Part shown: positions 51,944 to 62,118 of the stretch, in pieces | How positions within the stretch are numbered: the stretch's first letter is position 1 | How the letters are laid out: each line of letters opens with the position of its first letter | Source: Microbacterium marinum | GTDB lineage: Bacteria; Actinomycetota; Actinomycetes; Actinomycetales; Microbacteriaceae | NCBI RefSeq assembly: GCF_014204835.1 | Contig: NZ_JACHMD010000001.1 | Span: 1,054,001 to 1,118,000 of the forward strand | Reading direction: 5' to 3' | DNA: 64,000 nucleotides | Notes under the pieces: model-generated | Told to the model about the DNA's origin: nothing | Seen by the model: the letters and a program-made list of their open reading frames with translations, nothing else | Databases searched by the model: none | Program-made: the position numbers and the translations under genes

Positions 51944-53431
51944 CTAGCGGCCCTTGACGGCCAGGCGGACGAAGCGTGCCAACGTCCCCGCGTCCGAACG
52001 CACTCGCGGGGATGCCAGGATGATGATGCCGCACCACAGACCGGCCGCAGCGACGCCCAAGAGGACGACCCACAACGGGGCCAACGGCACGAAGAGGGCG
52101 ACGACGAACGAGGCGACTCCGGCGGGGGCTCCCACCAACGCGATGATGCGGACCGCGTCGAGCAGGAGAGGCCGGACCGAGAGGCCGGTAGCTCGACGCA
52201 CCCACCAGAGCGACAAGAGCCAGAAGACGCACCAGCCGAGCGCGCCGCCGGCCGCCACCCCGACGGGACCCCAGATCAGGCCGATGAGGATGAGCACAAC
52301 GATGATCGGCTGACCCACCAGGCTGAGCCGGAGCATCGATTTGGTGCGGTCTTCCACCACGAAGATCCAGTTCGCCACCTGCTGGATCGAGCGGAACACC
52401 GAGCCGATCGCGAGCACCGAGAAGATAGGCCCTGCGGCGGCCCAGGTCTCGCCCAGAAGGAGCGTGATCAGCGGCGTCCCGACGCCGGCGGCGACGAGCA
52501 GCACCGTGGCAGTCACGTAGCAGGCGATGAGCTGTGCGTCGCGAAGTCCCGCCACGTAACGTTCTTTGTCGTCCTGGACGCGGGCGAGCACCGGTACCGC
52601 CACACGGCTCATCGGCGAGTTCAGCAGCACCAGGGGGGCGACAGCCAACTGGTACGCCTGGTCGTACAGGCCGACGTCTCGGGGACCGTACGCGCGGCCG
52701 ATTGCGATGCTGTCCACGTTTCGCGTCCCATACGACAGCAGCTGAACGCCGGCGAAGCGGAATCCGAAGCCGATGAGCGCTTTCATCCCGGGGGCGCGTC
52801 GAGGCAGGCTCGGCCACCAGCGCGCCAGCGGCACGGTGAGCAGGACGGCGACGACGGCTGTCGCGAGCTGCTGCACGACGAGTGCGGCGAGCCCCTGACC
52901 CCCGACGGCGAGCCAGATCGCGAGCGCCAGGGCGATGACAGGCGCGGCGATGTCGATGACCGCGAGTCTGGCGAAGCGGAGGTCGAGATTGATCGCCACC
53001 CTGAACTGGGTCGCGAGTCCGTTGAAGACGTAGATCGGCGCGATCCATTGCACGACCGGGACCAGCTCATCGATGCCGTAGAACGCGGCGAGCGGCCAGG
53101 AGAGGCCGAAGATGATCGCCCCCAGGGCGAGGCCGATGCCGGTGTTGATCCAGAACAGGTTCGATCGCTGCTGTTGGGTGAGGTCGGTCCGGCGCAGCGC
53201 GGCCCAGGAAAGCCCGGAGTCGCGGAGGATCTCAGCGATGCCACTCACAGCCACCACCATCGCGACCAAACCGAAGTCGGAGGGCGCGACCATTCGGGCG
53301 AGGATGATCGTGCCACCCAGCAGGACAAGCGATCGACTCAGTTGGGTCACCAGCGTGACCGCGCTGCCGCGGGCCGCGCGTGCTCGTAGCGATGGACCTT
53401 CTGGAGTCGCGGGAGGTTCGCCGTCTGTCAC
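51944..53431 (-). CDS. Wzx-type polysaccharide flippase (MOP superfamily)
   Basis: It is 495 residues with about 14 membrane helices. The N-terminal LVTQLSRSLVLLGGTIILARMVAPSDFGLVAMV is typical of the WzxC-like/Polysacc_synt_3 group; DSIAIGRAYGPRDVGLYDQAYQLAVAPLVLLNSPMSRVAVPVLARVQDD follows the same family pattern. It flips lipid-linked oligosaccharides to the outer leaflet. It probably works with one of the O-antigen polymerase/ligase-like proteins at 59354-62079, a Wzx/Wzy route beside the two ABC exporters. It converges on the acetyltransferase gene with an 8-base gap. The start is GTG with a weak ribosome-binding site. Confidence 0.9.
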   Translation of the reverse strand: MTDGEPPATPEGPSLRARAARGSAVTLVTQLSRSLVLLGGTIILARMVAPSDFGLVAMVVAVSGIAEILRDSGLSWAALRRTDLTQQQRSNLFWINTGIGLALGAIIFGLSWPLAAFYGIDELVPVVQWIAPIYVFNGLATQFRVAINLDLRFARLAVIDIAAPVIALALAIWLAVGGQGLAALVVQQLATAVVAVLLTVPLARWWPSLPRRAPGMKALIGFGFRFAGVQLLSYGTRNVDSIAIGRAYGPRDVGLYDQAYQLAVAPLVLLNSPMSRVAVPVLARVQDDKERYVAGLRDAQLIACYVTATVLLVAAGVGTPLITLLLGETWAAAGPIFSVLAIGSVFRSIQQVANWIFVVEDRTKSMLRLSLVGQPIIVVLILIGLIWGPVGVAAGGALGWCVFWLLSLWWVRRATGLSVRPLLLDAVRIIALVGAPAGVASFVVALFVPLAPLWVVLLGVAAAGLWCGIIILASPRVRSDAGTLARFVRLAVKGR

Positions 53432-53528
53432 GAGTTGCTCTGCTTTCCGTCGCGCTCGATTCGCGGATCGTGCACCGCGTCGGGTCGCGGTGGGCCCGCC
53501 GGCGACCGTCCTCGACTCTACGCTGTGA

Positions 53529-54818
<1,290 letters not shown>

Positions 54819-54870
54819 ACACCGTGCGGCGCGGAACCGGCGCTTCGCATCGGCGCACGATGTCGCGGCC

Positions 54871-54876
54871 TAGACT
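54871..54876 (+). promoter_or_regulatory. -10 box TAGACT of the galactan exporter genes, leaderless
   Basis: TAGACT is followed by CTCACA (6 bases) and the GTG at 54883. Confidence 0.65.
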
Positions 54877-54882
54877 CTCACA

Positions 54883-55674
54883 GTGACCACTGCTGTCGTC
54901 GGCGCGCCGGGATCGGCCAAGCGCTACGTGCATTCGCTCTGGTTGCTGTCGGGGCGAGATCTCAAAGTGCGCTACTCCACGAGCGCGCTCGGCTATCTGT
55001 GGTCGATCCTCGATCCCCTCGTCATGAGCGGCATCTACTGGTTCGTCTTCACCCAGGTGTTCTCGCGCACGGTCGGCGAACAGCCGTACATCGTGTTCTT
55101 GATCGCGGCGCTCCTGCCGTGGGTGTGGTTCAACTCGGCGGTCTCGGACTTCACCCGAGCGTTCAACCGTGACGCGCGCTTGGTTCGGTCCACGGCGATC
55201 CCGCGCTCCATCTGGGTCAATCGGATCGTCCTGAGCAAAGGCATCGAGTTCGCCTTCTCACTCCCCGTGCTCGTCGCGTTCGCCGTGCTCGGTGGCGCGA
55301 CGGTGGGATGGAACCTCGCCTGGTTCCCCGTCGCGATGCTTCTCCAAGCCGTTCTTCTGACGGGACTCGGGCTCCTCATCGCGCCTCTGTGCGTCCTGTA
55401 CACGGACCTGGAACGCACGACGACGCTCATCCTCCGCGCCCTGTTCTACGCCTCGCCGGTGATCTACGGGGTGCACGACCTCCCCGGCGTCTTCGGGCAG
55501 CTCATCGCCTTCAACCCTCTCGCAGGGATCTTCTCGCTCTACAGGGTCGGCTTCTTCCCCGACCAGTGGGACACGATGTCGATCGTCGTCGGCGCGTCGA
55601 TGAGTTTCGGCATCCTCGCGCTGGGGATCATCACGTTCCGCTCCCTTGAACGACCGATGCTGAAGGAACTGTGA
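54883..55674 (+). CDS. Galactan ABC exporter permease (Wzm-like), system 2
   Basis: It is 263 residues, an ABC2-type permease with six helices. GRDLKVRYSTSALGYLWSILDPLVMSGIYWFVF is the signature N-terminal region; LERTTTLILRALFYASPVIYGVHDLPG and FNPLAGIFSLYRVGFFPDQW lie before the last helix. Placement between glf and the GlfT genes matches the mycobacterial Rv3781-Rv3783 galactan exporter. The exported substrate is inferred from that context to be a lipid-linked galactofuran. Confidence 0.9.
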   Translation: MTTAVVGAPGSAKRYVHSLWLLSGRDLKVRYSTSALGYLWSILDPLVMSGIYWFVFTQVFSRTVGEQPYIVFLIAALLPWVWFNSAVSDFTRAFNRDARLVRSTAIPRSIWVNRIVLSKGIEFAFSLPVLVAFAVLGGATVGWNLAWFPVAMLLQAVLLTGLGLLIAPLCVLYTDLERTTTLILRALFYASPVIYGVHDLPGVFGQLIAFNPLAGIFSLYRVGFFPDQWDTMSIVVGASMSFGILALGIITFRSLERPMLKEL

Positions 55675-56408
55675 TGTCGACCGCCATCGAGGTGCGTGAT
55701 CTCGGCATCCGCTTCCGGAAGAACCGGCGCGGGCGCCGCACCTTCAAAGACCTCTTCGCTCCCGCCTCGCGCCGTGTCCGTGCAGGCGAGTTCTGGCCGC
55801 TCCGTGATGTCGCGTTCGCCGTGCAGCCCGGGGAAGCGATCGGGGTGGTCGGTCGTAACGGGCAGGGCAAGAGCACGCTGCTCAAACTGGTCGCCGGTGT
55901 GCTCATCCCCGATGAGGGGAGCGTGCACGTCCGAGGTGGTGTCGCGCCGCTGATCGAGATCACGGGTGGCTTCGTGGGTGATCTGACGGTGCGCGAGAAT
56001 GTGCGACTCGCTGCCGGCCTGCACGGTATGACCAGCGCGGAGATCACGCGACGGTTCGACGGGATCATCGATTTCGCGGAGCTGCGGGACTTCATCGACA
56101 CGCCGTACAAACACCTCTCCAGCGGGATGAAGGTGCGACTCGCTTTCGCCGTGGTTTCTCAGCTCGACGAGCCGACGCTGCTGGTGGATGAGGTGCTCGC
56201 GGTCGGCGACAAGGCGTTCCGTGAGAAGTGCTATCGACGGATAGACGAGATCCTCAAGGGCGGGCGCACCCTCTTCTTCGTGAGCCACAACGAGAGGGAT
56301 CTTCGCCGATTCTGCACGAGGGGCCTCTATTTGGATAAGGGCCGCCTGATCATGGACGGTCCCATCGCCGACGTTCTCGACCGATACAACGCCGATTACA
56401 ACGCCTGA
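55674..56408 (+). CDS. Galactan ABC exporter ATPase (Wzt-like), system 2
   Basis: It is 244 residues. Walker A GRNGQGKSTLL has Gln where most have Ser/Ala; Wzt-specific VRGGVAPLIEITGGFVGDLTVREN, signature HLSSGMKVRLAFA, Walker B LLVDEVLAVGD and H-loop VSHNE follow. There is no C-terminal carbohydrate-binding domain. ATG 55674 has AAGGA at 6 bases and its first base is the last of the permease stop; GTG 55671 is the alternative. It ends 9 bases before the convergent GlfT1-like gene, without a visible terminator. Confidence 0.92.
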   Translation: MSTAIEVRDLGIRFRKNRRGRRTFKDLFAPASRRVRAGEFWPLRDVAFAVQPGEAIGVVGRNGQGKSTLLKLVAGVLIPDEGSVHVRGGVAPLIEITGGFVGDLTVRENVRLAAGLHGMTSAEITRRFDGIIDFAELRDFIDTPYKHLSSGMKVRLAFAVVSQLDEPTLLVDEVLAVGDKAFREKCYRRIDEILKGGRTLFFVSHNERDLRRFCTRGLYLDKGRLIMDGPIADVLDRYNADYNA

Positions 56409-56417
56409 GCAGGTCGC

Positions 56418-57392
56418 TCAGGCGGAGATCTTCAGCGCTGGCATCGGCTGCCACGCGGCGTCTCGTGCGAGCTCATGCCCATCACGGAGGCCCCGGATCA
56501 GATGGCTGGTTCCGCGGTATGTGCGTTCGACGAAAGCCAACCGGATGAGTTCCTTCGCGAACGTCAGCGCGGTGCCCAACGCGAATCGCACCGGCCGGTA
56601 CGCGCCGTGGGCCCGGAAGTAGTGCTTCATGTAGCCGCGATTGCGCATGATGTAGTACCGGTACATATTGCTCGATGCGTTCAGATGACGCACGCCCATG
56701 TCCCATTGCGCGATCTCTCTCGTGCGTCGCAGCACGAACTCGTCGACGATCACCGACGTGGTCTTTCGTGAAGCGAGCCACCCGTAGATGGAATCGTCCC
56801 AGTAGATGAAGAATCGTGGGTCGGGCAGTCCGATCTCCGCCACCACGTCCCGATGGATGAACATGCCTTCGAAGCAGCCGCTGTTCATCTCGCGGTAGCC
56901 GGACGAATCGAATCCTGCGGGTGCGAAGGGAATCGGGATGCCGAGGGGAATGGACAGGCGATACTGCCAATAGAACTCGCTGCCGTCGAAGTCGTATCGA
57001 CGCCCCTGGATGCTCTTGAACCGCGTGCTCCATCGACCCATCTTCGCGAGACCGTCAGGCAAGACCTCGACGTCGTCGTCCATGAGCCACATCCATGTCG
57101 ATCCGGCCTCGTAGGCCAGGCGCATCCCTTCGCTGAAGCCGCCCGATCCGCCGGTGTTCGAGTCGAGGCGACGGTAGATGAGTTCTACGCCGATCCGCTC
57201 GCGGAAGGATTCGACGACCACGCCGGTGTCATCCGTCGAGGCGTTGTCGACCACGACCACTCGTCCGGGCTTCGGGTCCATGAGCGTGATGCTCTCCAGG
57301 AGCCGAGAGAGGAGATGCGAGCGGTTGAACGTGACGACGGCGATCGTCGCCGAACCGGGCTCGAACCCGGTGGGCATCGGGTCGCCGGTCAC
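56418..57392 (-). CDS. Galactofuranosyltransferase-like GT2 (GlfT1-like)
   Basis: It is 324 residues. The N-terminal ATIAVVTFNRSHLLSRLLESI, RVVVVDNASTDDT, NTGGSGGFSEGMRLAYE and MWLMDDDVEVLPDGL (DDD metal motif) are the pattern of Rv3782/GlfT1 and rhamnosyl/galactofuranosyl GT2 enzymes. IYWDDSIYGWLASRK supplies the catalytic-acid region. The expected role is addition of the first galactofuranose residues to the lipid-linked linker. The GTG overlaps the GlfT2-like stop (GTGA). M. tuberculosis GlfT1 is about 304 residues, so the length fits. Confidence 0.87.
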   Translation of the reverse strand: MTGDPMPTGFEPGSATIAVVTFNRSHLLSRLLESITLMDPKPGRVVVVDNASTDDTGVVVESFRERIGVELIYRRLDSNTGGSGGFSEGMRLAYEAGSTWMWLMDDDVEVLPDGLAKMGRWSTRFKSIQGRRYDFDGSEFYWQYRLSIPLGIPIPFAPAGFDSSGYREMNSGCFEGMFIHRDVVAEIGLPDPRFFIYWDDSIYGWLASRKTTSVIVDEFVLRRTREIAQWDMGVRHLNASSNMYRYYIMRNRGYMKHYFRAHGAYRPVRFALGTALTFAKELIRLAFVERTYRGTSHLIRGLRDGHELARDAAWQPMPALKISA

Positions 57393-59299
57393 TTCGCCTC
57401 GTCGAAGATGCGACGCCAGGCCTCGGGGGACACCAGGTCCGGCAGGGCCGCGCGGTACTGGGCCGACAGTACGTTCCAACGTCGACGCAGCTTTCCGTGC
57501 AGGAGGAAGGTGCCGATCAGCTGGCTGCGGAAACGGGCTCGGTCGCGCGTGTACACCTGCTTTCCACTCCCGTCAGCCGAGCTGACGAGGACGCTGTCGA
57601 AGCGAGGGATGCGCCACCAGTTGGCGTCGCCCTTGCCGAATTCGACCTCGGGGGTGTCGATGTTCTCCTGCTTAGGCGCATGCAGCCAGTGCGAGATGAG
57701 CGAGATCGCGGTGAAGAGACGCAGACGTAGGCCCGTCGGGCTGTGGAACTCGCGCCACTTCACCTGGCTGTACACCTGGCGCCCACCACGTGACCGGAGG
57801 ACGCGCCCGACGTCTTTGTGCACCACGGTCTCGGCGAATTGAGCACCCATCGCGCGGGCGTCAGGCATCGCGGTGGCGAGGTTCTCCAGCATGTGCTCGG
57901 GGCCGCGGAGGACATCACGCAGGGCTCGCGAGCGCAGCGCAGTCGGGTAGTACTGCATCATCATCAGGTGCTTGATGTCCACCCGCCTGCTGTGCCGGAT
58001 GAGTGTCCCGCCGAGTGGGGCGCGCGAATGCAGGAGGCCGGCCACGATGCGGTTGCGTGCGTGGAAGTACGCCTGCCAGTCGATCGCGTCGTCCTTGCCG
58101 AGCCACGAGACGTGCCAGAGCGCCACGCCCGGCAACGAGACAGTGGGGAACCCCGCCTTACCTGCTCGTAGGCAGTACTCGGCATCGTCCCACTTGATGA
58201 ACGCGGGAAGCGAGAGGCCCACTTCCTGGATGGTCTCTTTGGGGATCAGACACATCCACCAGCCGTTGTAGTCGGCATCCATCCGCAAATGGAGGATGGG
58301 GTTCTGGCGCAGGTTCTGCGTGCCGAAGTCGTGGGGCATCCGCTCCTGGAACAGATTCCGCCACATGAACGGGTGGTCGTCGACGACCTCTGCCCACGCG
58401 TGCAGCTTCGGTCGGTCCAGCAGGTCGAACATGTGACCGCCGACGAGGGTCGGGACCGTCGTGTAGCGACCGAAGACGATCGAGCGACGCAGCGCTTCGG
58501 GATCGATGCGGACATCATCGTCGAGAAGCTGGACGAAGTCGCTGTCCGGCCGGTCGAGCGTCTCCAGCATCGCGCGGGCGAAGCCTCCCGACCCTCCGAG
58601 GTTCGGCTGAGTGATCACCTGCAGCGTTTCGCCGAGACCGGACGCGAGAGCGGGATACTCCTCGCGCGCGTCGACCCGCTCGGTTCCCTGATCGACGACG
58701 AAGATGCGGTCGATGTAGTCGAGGACGTCGGGGGCGTCCAACAGGCTCCGCAGCGTCGTGACGCAGTAGTCGGGCTTGTTGTACGTCGTGATGCCGATCG
58801 AGGCTTTGCCTCCGCGTACCGGGTCCTGCTCCGTGGTCCATCGCCCGCCGAGGAGGATCACATCCTGATCGTCGGCGACGACGTCGAACCAGATCCATCC
58901 GCCGTCGGTGTACTGCGTCAGATCGAGGTCGACGTCTGTGACCGACGCGCCTTCGACCTCCCGGGTCTCGATGCGCTGATGGATTCCCGCGCCATTCGAG
59001 CGGTAAACCAGCAGCGTTCCCTTGCCTTGGAGCTCGACGGTCAGCCTGATGGCGCGAACGGAGGTCCAGTGCTGCCAGTACGACGCGGGGAAGGCGTTGA
59101 AGTAGGTGCCTAAGGACACGCGCCGGCCCGCAGGAACACGGGTGCTGGTGCGGCTGAGAACGTTGCCCAGGTGCGCGCGGTTGCTGACGCGAACGCCTTC
59201 GCCCTCGATTGTCGACCAGATCTCGGGGTCGGCGTACAGCGGCAGGATGTCGGGGTCGCGGTCGAGGGGGAAAACGACGTTTGCGAGGACGTGGGTCAA
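57389..59299 (-). CDS. glfT2: Processive galactofuranosyltransferase-like GT2 (GlfT2-like)
   Basis: It is 636 residues, practically the length of M. tuberculosis GlfT2 (637). An N-terminal beta-rich domain (1-160) precedes the GT-A domain. SIGITTYNKPDYCVTTL, QPNLGGSGGFARAM, QLLDDDVRI (Asp260-262), FIKWDDAEYCLRAGKAGF (Asp371-372) and ALWHVSW (His396) reproduce the metal and catalytic residues of GlfT2 at nearly the same positions. A C-terminal helical domain has YYPTALRSRALRDVLRGPEHML. It would polymerise galactofuranose from UDP-Galf made by Glf. The start is TTG 59299 with GGAGAG 5-6 bases upstream; no in-frame ATG/GTG is better placed. It is coupled to the GlfT1-like gene. Confidence 0.9.
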   Translation of the reverse strand: MTHVLANVVFPLDRDPDILPLYADPEIWSTIEGEGVRVSNRAHLGNVLSRTSTRVPAGRRVSLGTYFNAFPASYWQHWTSVRAIRLTVELQGKGTLLVYRSNGAGIHQRIETREVEGASVTDVDLDLTQYTDGGWIWFDVVADDQDVILLGGRWTTEQDPVRGGKASIGITTYNKPDYCVTTLRSLLDAPDVLDYIDRIFVVDQGTERVDAREEYPALASGLGETLQVITQPNLGGSGGFARAMLETLDRPDSDFVQLLDDDVRIDPEALRRSIVFGRYTTVPTLVGGHMFDLLDRPKLHAWAEVVDDHPFMWRNLFQERMPHDFGTQNLRQNPILHLRMDADYNGWWMCLIPKETIQEVGLSLPAFIKWDDAEYCLRAGKAGFPTVSLPGVALWHVSWLGKDDAIDWQAYFHARNRIVAGLLHSRAPLGGTLIRHSRRVDIKHLMMMQYYPTALRSRALRDVLRGPEHMLENLATAMPDARAMGAQFAETVVHKDVGRVLRSRGGRQVYSQVKWREFHSPTGLRLRLFTAISLISHWLHAPKQENIDTPEVEFGKGDANWWRIPRFDSVLVSSADGSGKQVYTRDRARFRSQLIGTFLLHGKLRRRWNVLSAQYRAALPDLVSPEAWRRIFDEAK

Positions 59300-59353
59300 G
59301 GGGTCTCTCCGTGATCGGTCCGTCGGCGCCGGGTCGCCGGGCCGCCCGCCAGC

Positions 59354-60682
59354 CTACCCGGCCTGGCTGTGGCCTCCCGGTGAGGACGGCAGGGTCGGCT
59401 CGGCCGTCCGCGACTCGAGCCGTTCACGCCAGGAGCGGGACTGGCCGGCGCGAACGGCGCAGACGACGAGAAGCAGCCAGCCGATGCCGAAGAGGGTGAA
59501 GCTCTCGAAGACCGAGACGACGGCGAGGGCGGCGACCATCAGCGGTGTCCAGGCATGGACGGCGGCGCGTCGTCTGCTCGCGTCGAGCCACGAACGCGCG
59601 AAGGTGAACACGAAGAAGGCGGCGAACACGGCGACGCCCGCCCAGCCCAGCTGCAGGAGCACGTCCATGAAGGCGTTCAACGCCGTGGTGTGGCGTTCGC
59701 CCAGGAGGTAGTTGATGACCGCGAACGGTGACTCGCGCAGGTCCCACGGGCCGAACCATCCCCAGCCCTGCACCGGCTGGCGGCGGACGTAGAACTCCAT
59801 CAGCCGCCACAGCTCGGTGCGCATGGAGAGGTCGTCCGCGGCGCCCAGCAGGTCGATGATCTGCGAGCGCTGGACGTACGCGGCGATGCCGCCGATCGCC
59901 GCCACGCCGGCGAGCGACCACTGCACCGGCGTCCGCCGCTCGAGCGGGAGCTTCCGCACCAGGTACAGGACGCCGGCCACCGCGGCGACGGCGACCACCA
60001 GCACGAACACGGTGGGGGAGGCGGAAAGCAGTGCCATCCCGGTGGCGAGGGCGATGGATGCCACGGCGAGGCCGGTCCGGACGGAGCGTGTCCGCAGTTC
60101 GATCGCGAAGGTGATGAGGGCGATCACCGAGAAGAATCCGAGCATGTTGCGGGTGCCGAAGACGCCCTGAATGGGGCCGAGGTGGGCGATGTCGCCGCGG
60201 ATGCCCAGGAACGGGAACGGCATGTCGAAGATGACGCCCGCCAGGACCTCCAGCCCTAGGGAGACGAGAAGCAGGAGCCGTGCCACGTCGCCGACGGCTC
60301 GAACCGTCTGAAGTGTGTCTCTGATGTGCCCGATCGTGACGGCGAGGAGGGCGATCGCCGCTGTCGACACCCATCGGGCGAGACTCGCGCCGGCATCCGG
60401 GCTCCAGAACACGCTTGCCAGCGACCACAGCAGGAAGACGAGCAGGGTCGTCGGCACGAGGCGCAGCAGGGACAGTTCCCGGCGGCGGACGACGAGCACG
60501 GCGACGGCGATCAAGCACTCGGCCGCAATGATCGTCACCAGGGTCGCCCGGCCGGCGATGCTCTCGATCGCATGGGTGCCGGCGATGCTCGTGAGCACGG
60601 CGACCGTGAACACGCGAGCGAAGTCCGCCGATCCCAGCAGCTCGCCGAGCCATGCGCCGCCGCGCCGGTCGATCGCCCTCAT
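59354..60682 (-). CDS. O-antigen ligase/polymerase-like membrane protein (copy 1)
   Basis: It is 442 residues with about eleven membrane helices. The Wzy_C/WaaL pattern is recognisable from GPIQGVFGTRNMLGFFSVIALI (the GxFGNPN-like loop), the large extracytoplasmic loop with RTELWRLMEFYVRRQPVQGWGWFG, and ERHTTALNAFMDVLLQLGWAG containing the conserved His. The ATG overlaps the stop of a second protein of the same family (ATGA). Polymerase and ligase cannot be told apart by sequence. It could polymerise flipped repeat units or attach a glycan to an acceptor. Confidence 0.88.
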   Translation of the reverse strand: MRAIDRRGGAWLGELLGSADFARVFTVAVLTSIAGTHAIESIAGRATLVTIIAAECLIAVAVLVVRRRELSLLRLVPTTLLVFLLWSLASVFWSPDAGASLARWVSTAAIALLAVTIGHIRDTLQTVRAVGDVARLLLLVSLGLEVLAGVIFDMPFPFLGIRGDIAHLGPIQGVFGTRNMLGFFSVIALITFAIELRTRSVRTGLAVASIALATGMALLSASPTVFVLVVAVAAVAGVLYLVRKLPLERRTPVQWSLAGVAAIGGIAAYVQRSQIIDLLGAADDLSMRTELWRLMEFYVRRQPVQGWGWFGPWDLRESPFAVINYLLGERHTTALNAFMDVLLQLGWAGVAVFAAFFVFTFARSWLDASRRRAAVHAWTPLMVAALAVVSVFESFTLFGIGWLLLVVCAVRAGQSRSWRERLESRTAEPTLPSSPGGHSQAG

Positions 60683-62079
60683 CGCTCGGCGGCGAGATCG
60701 CCCTGCTCGCCGAGCAGTCGCTGTTCGGACGGACCTCGACCGACGAGCGGTGCCTGCTTGATCTTGAAGGCGAACATGACGAGGAACATCCACCCCCAGC
60801 TGAGGAGTGGCGTGGATTCGGCGATGCCCTGCACCAGCAGGATGGCGCCGGTGAGGGTGGGGAGGAGGGTCACGGGGGAGTAGGGCCGGTCGGCGACCAG
60901 GTCCCAGCGTGGCCGATCGACCGCGAAGAACCAGGAGCGCCAGATGAAAGCGAGATAGGCGCCGACCAGCAGCACGACACCCACGACGCCGAGCTGGAGC
61001 ATCGCGTCCAGCCACATGTTGTGCGCCTGCATGACGGTGACGCCGTGGTCGACGATCCATCCGTCGAAGGCCGGCTCGGTCGGGATCCACGGTGTCGAGA
61101 AGCCCCACCCGAGCACGGGGTGCTCCTGGGCCCGCGCCCACACGTCGATCCAGATCGCCTCACGGCCGGTCAGGTCGCTCGAGCGACCGAGTGTGCGGAA
61201 CAGCTGGTCGCGGCCGAACCAGACGGCGGCGACCGCCGCGACGGCGACGGCGGCGTAGGCGATGTAGTAGCGCGTGCGCTCGCCGGCGCGGGAGGTCGTG
61301 CGCATGAGGAGCACGGTGAGGAGGACGACGACGACCGCGACGCCGGCCACGGTGGCGGTGGCCGATCCTGCCCGGAAGAACAGGTATCCCGCCAGTGCGA
61401 TCCACAGCAGCAGGACGGGGCGCCGCGGCGCGCGGGAGGCGTATCGGATCGCGAAGACCACGATCGCCAGGAGGGCGATGTAGGCGAGGGCGTTGGAGTT
61501 GCCGAAGACGCCCTGGACACGTCCGCCGTCGAAGAGGTTGTCGCGCGACCACAGCACGATCGGGTCGTCGACGGGTCCGTCGGGGCGCTCGAAGTGGGGG
61601 AGGATCGGTCCCGCCCAGACGAGGCTCACCCAGAGCTCGAACAGGATCGAGAGGGTGAGGATCCACTTCAGCGCAGACGCGATCGACCGCACCAGCTCGC
61701 GCCAGGTGAGGACGGCCCCGACGAACAGGGCGTGGAGGGTGGTGATCAGCAGGAGCGTGAGCGTCGGGATGCTCGCGCCGATCCAGTGAGTCCACAGGAG
61801 GGAGGCGAGGGCCCACACGACGTAGCCGAGGGCGTACCACGGCAGACGAGGCCACTGCACGCGCGGTCTCACCGACACCCAGATGATCGCGGACACGACC
61901 GCGATCGAGATCCCCAGGACGGATGCCGCCGTCTCGCCGAAGGCCACGAGGGGCGTCGTCCCGGACAGTGCCATGGCGAGCACGAAGATGCACCAGCCGC
62001 GCAGCAGCTGGTGGCTGGTCTTCTCCCTCACCGGAGCCGCCGGCGGGGCGGCGATCGGGTGCGCGGTGTGTACGGCCAT
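60679..62079 (-). CDS. O-antigen ligase/polymerase-like membrane protein (copy 2)
   Basis: It is 466 residues with ten to twelve membrane helices. RVQGVFGNSNALAYIALLAIVVFA is the Wzy_C/WaaL hallmark. The extracytoplasmic loop has GREAIWIDVWARAQEHPVLGWGFSTPW and VTVMQAHNMWLDAMLQLGVVG with the conserved His-Asn. It is clearly related to the neighbour at 59354-60682 in motif order, though the two sequences have diverged; a tandem duplication with division of roles is likely. ATG 62079 lies 9 bases after a minus-strand TACTCT box and is divergent from manA by 39 bases. Confidence 0.89.
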   Translation of the reverse strand: MAVHTAHPIAAPPAAPVREKTSHQLLRGWCIFVLAMALSGTTPLVAFGETAASVLGISIAVVSAIIWVSVRPRVQWPRLPWYALGYVVWALASLLWTHWIGASIPTLTLLLITTLHALFVGAVLTWRELVRSIASALKWILTLSILFELWVSLVWAGPILPHFERPDGPVDDPIVLWSRDNLFDGGRVQGVFGNSNALAYIALLAIVVFAIRYASRAPRRPVLLLWIALAGYLFFRAGSATATVAGVAVVVVLLTVLLMRTTSRAGERTRYYIAYAAVAVAAVAAVWFGRDQLFRTLGRSSDLTGREAIWIDVWARAQEHPVLGWGFSTPWIPTEPAFDGWIVDHGVTVMQAHNMWLDAMLQLGVVGVVLLVGAYLAFIWRSWFFAVDRPRWDLVADRPYSPVTLLPTLTGAILLVQGIAESTPLLSWGWMFLVMFAFKIKQAPLVGRGPSEQRLLGEQGDLAAER

Positions 62080-62088
62080 GGTGAAAGC

Positions 62089-62094
62089 AGAGTA
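62089..62094 (-). promoter_or_regulatory. -10 box TACTCT of the ligase-like pair
   Basis: TACTCT on the minus strand lies 9 bases before the ATG at 62079, compatible with a leaderless or nearly leaderless mRNA. Confidence 0.45.
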
Positions 62095-62106
62095 TCGCGC
62101 GCACCC

Positions 62107-62112
62107 TAGGCT
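62107..62112 (+). promoter_or_regulatory. -10 box TAGGCT of manA, leaderless
   Basis: TAGGCT is followed by GGAGCC (6 bases) and the GTG at 62119. The two opposing -10 boxes share a 39-base divergent spacer. Confidence 0.65.
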
Positions 62113-62118
62113 GGAGCC

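Noticed and set aside
60652..62109. 485-codon plus-strand frame opposite the ligase-like genes
   Set aside because: Low-complexity acidic/basic composition typical of a complementary frame; the minus strand encodes a clear Wzy/WaaL-type protein.
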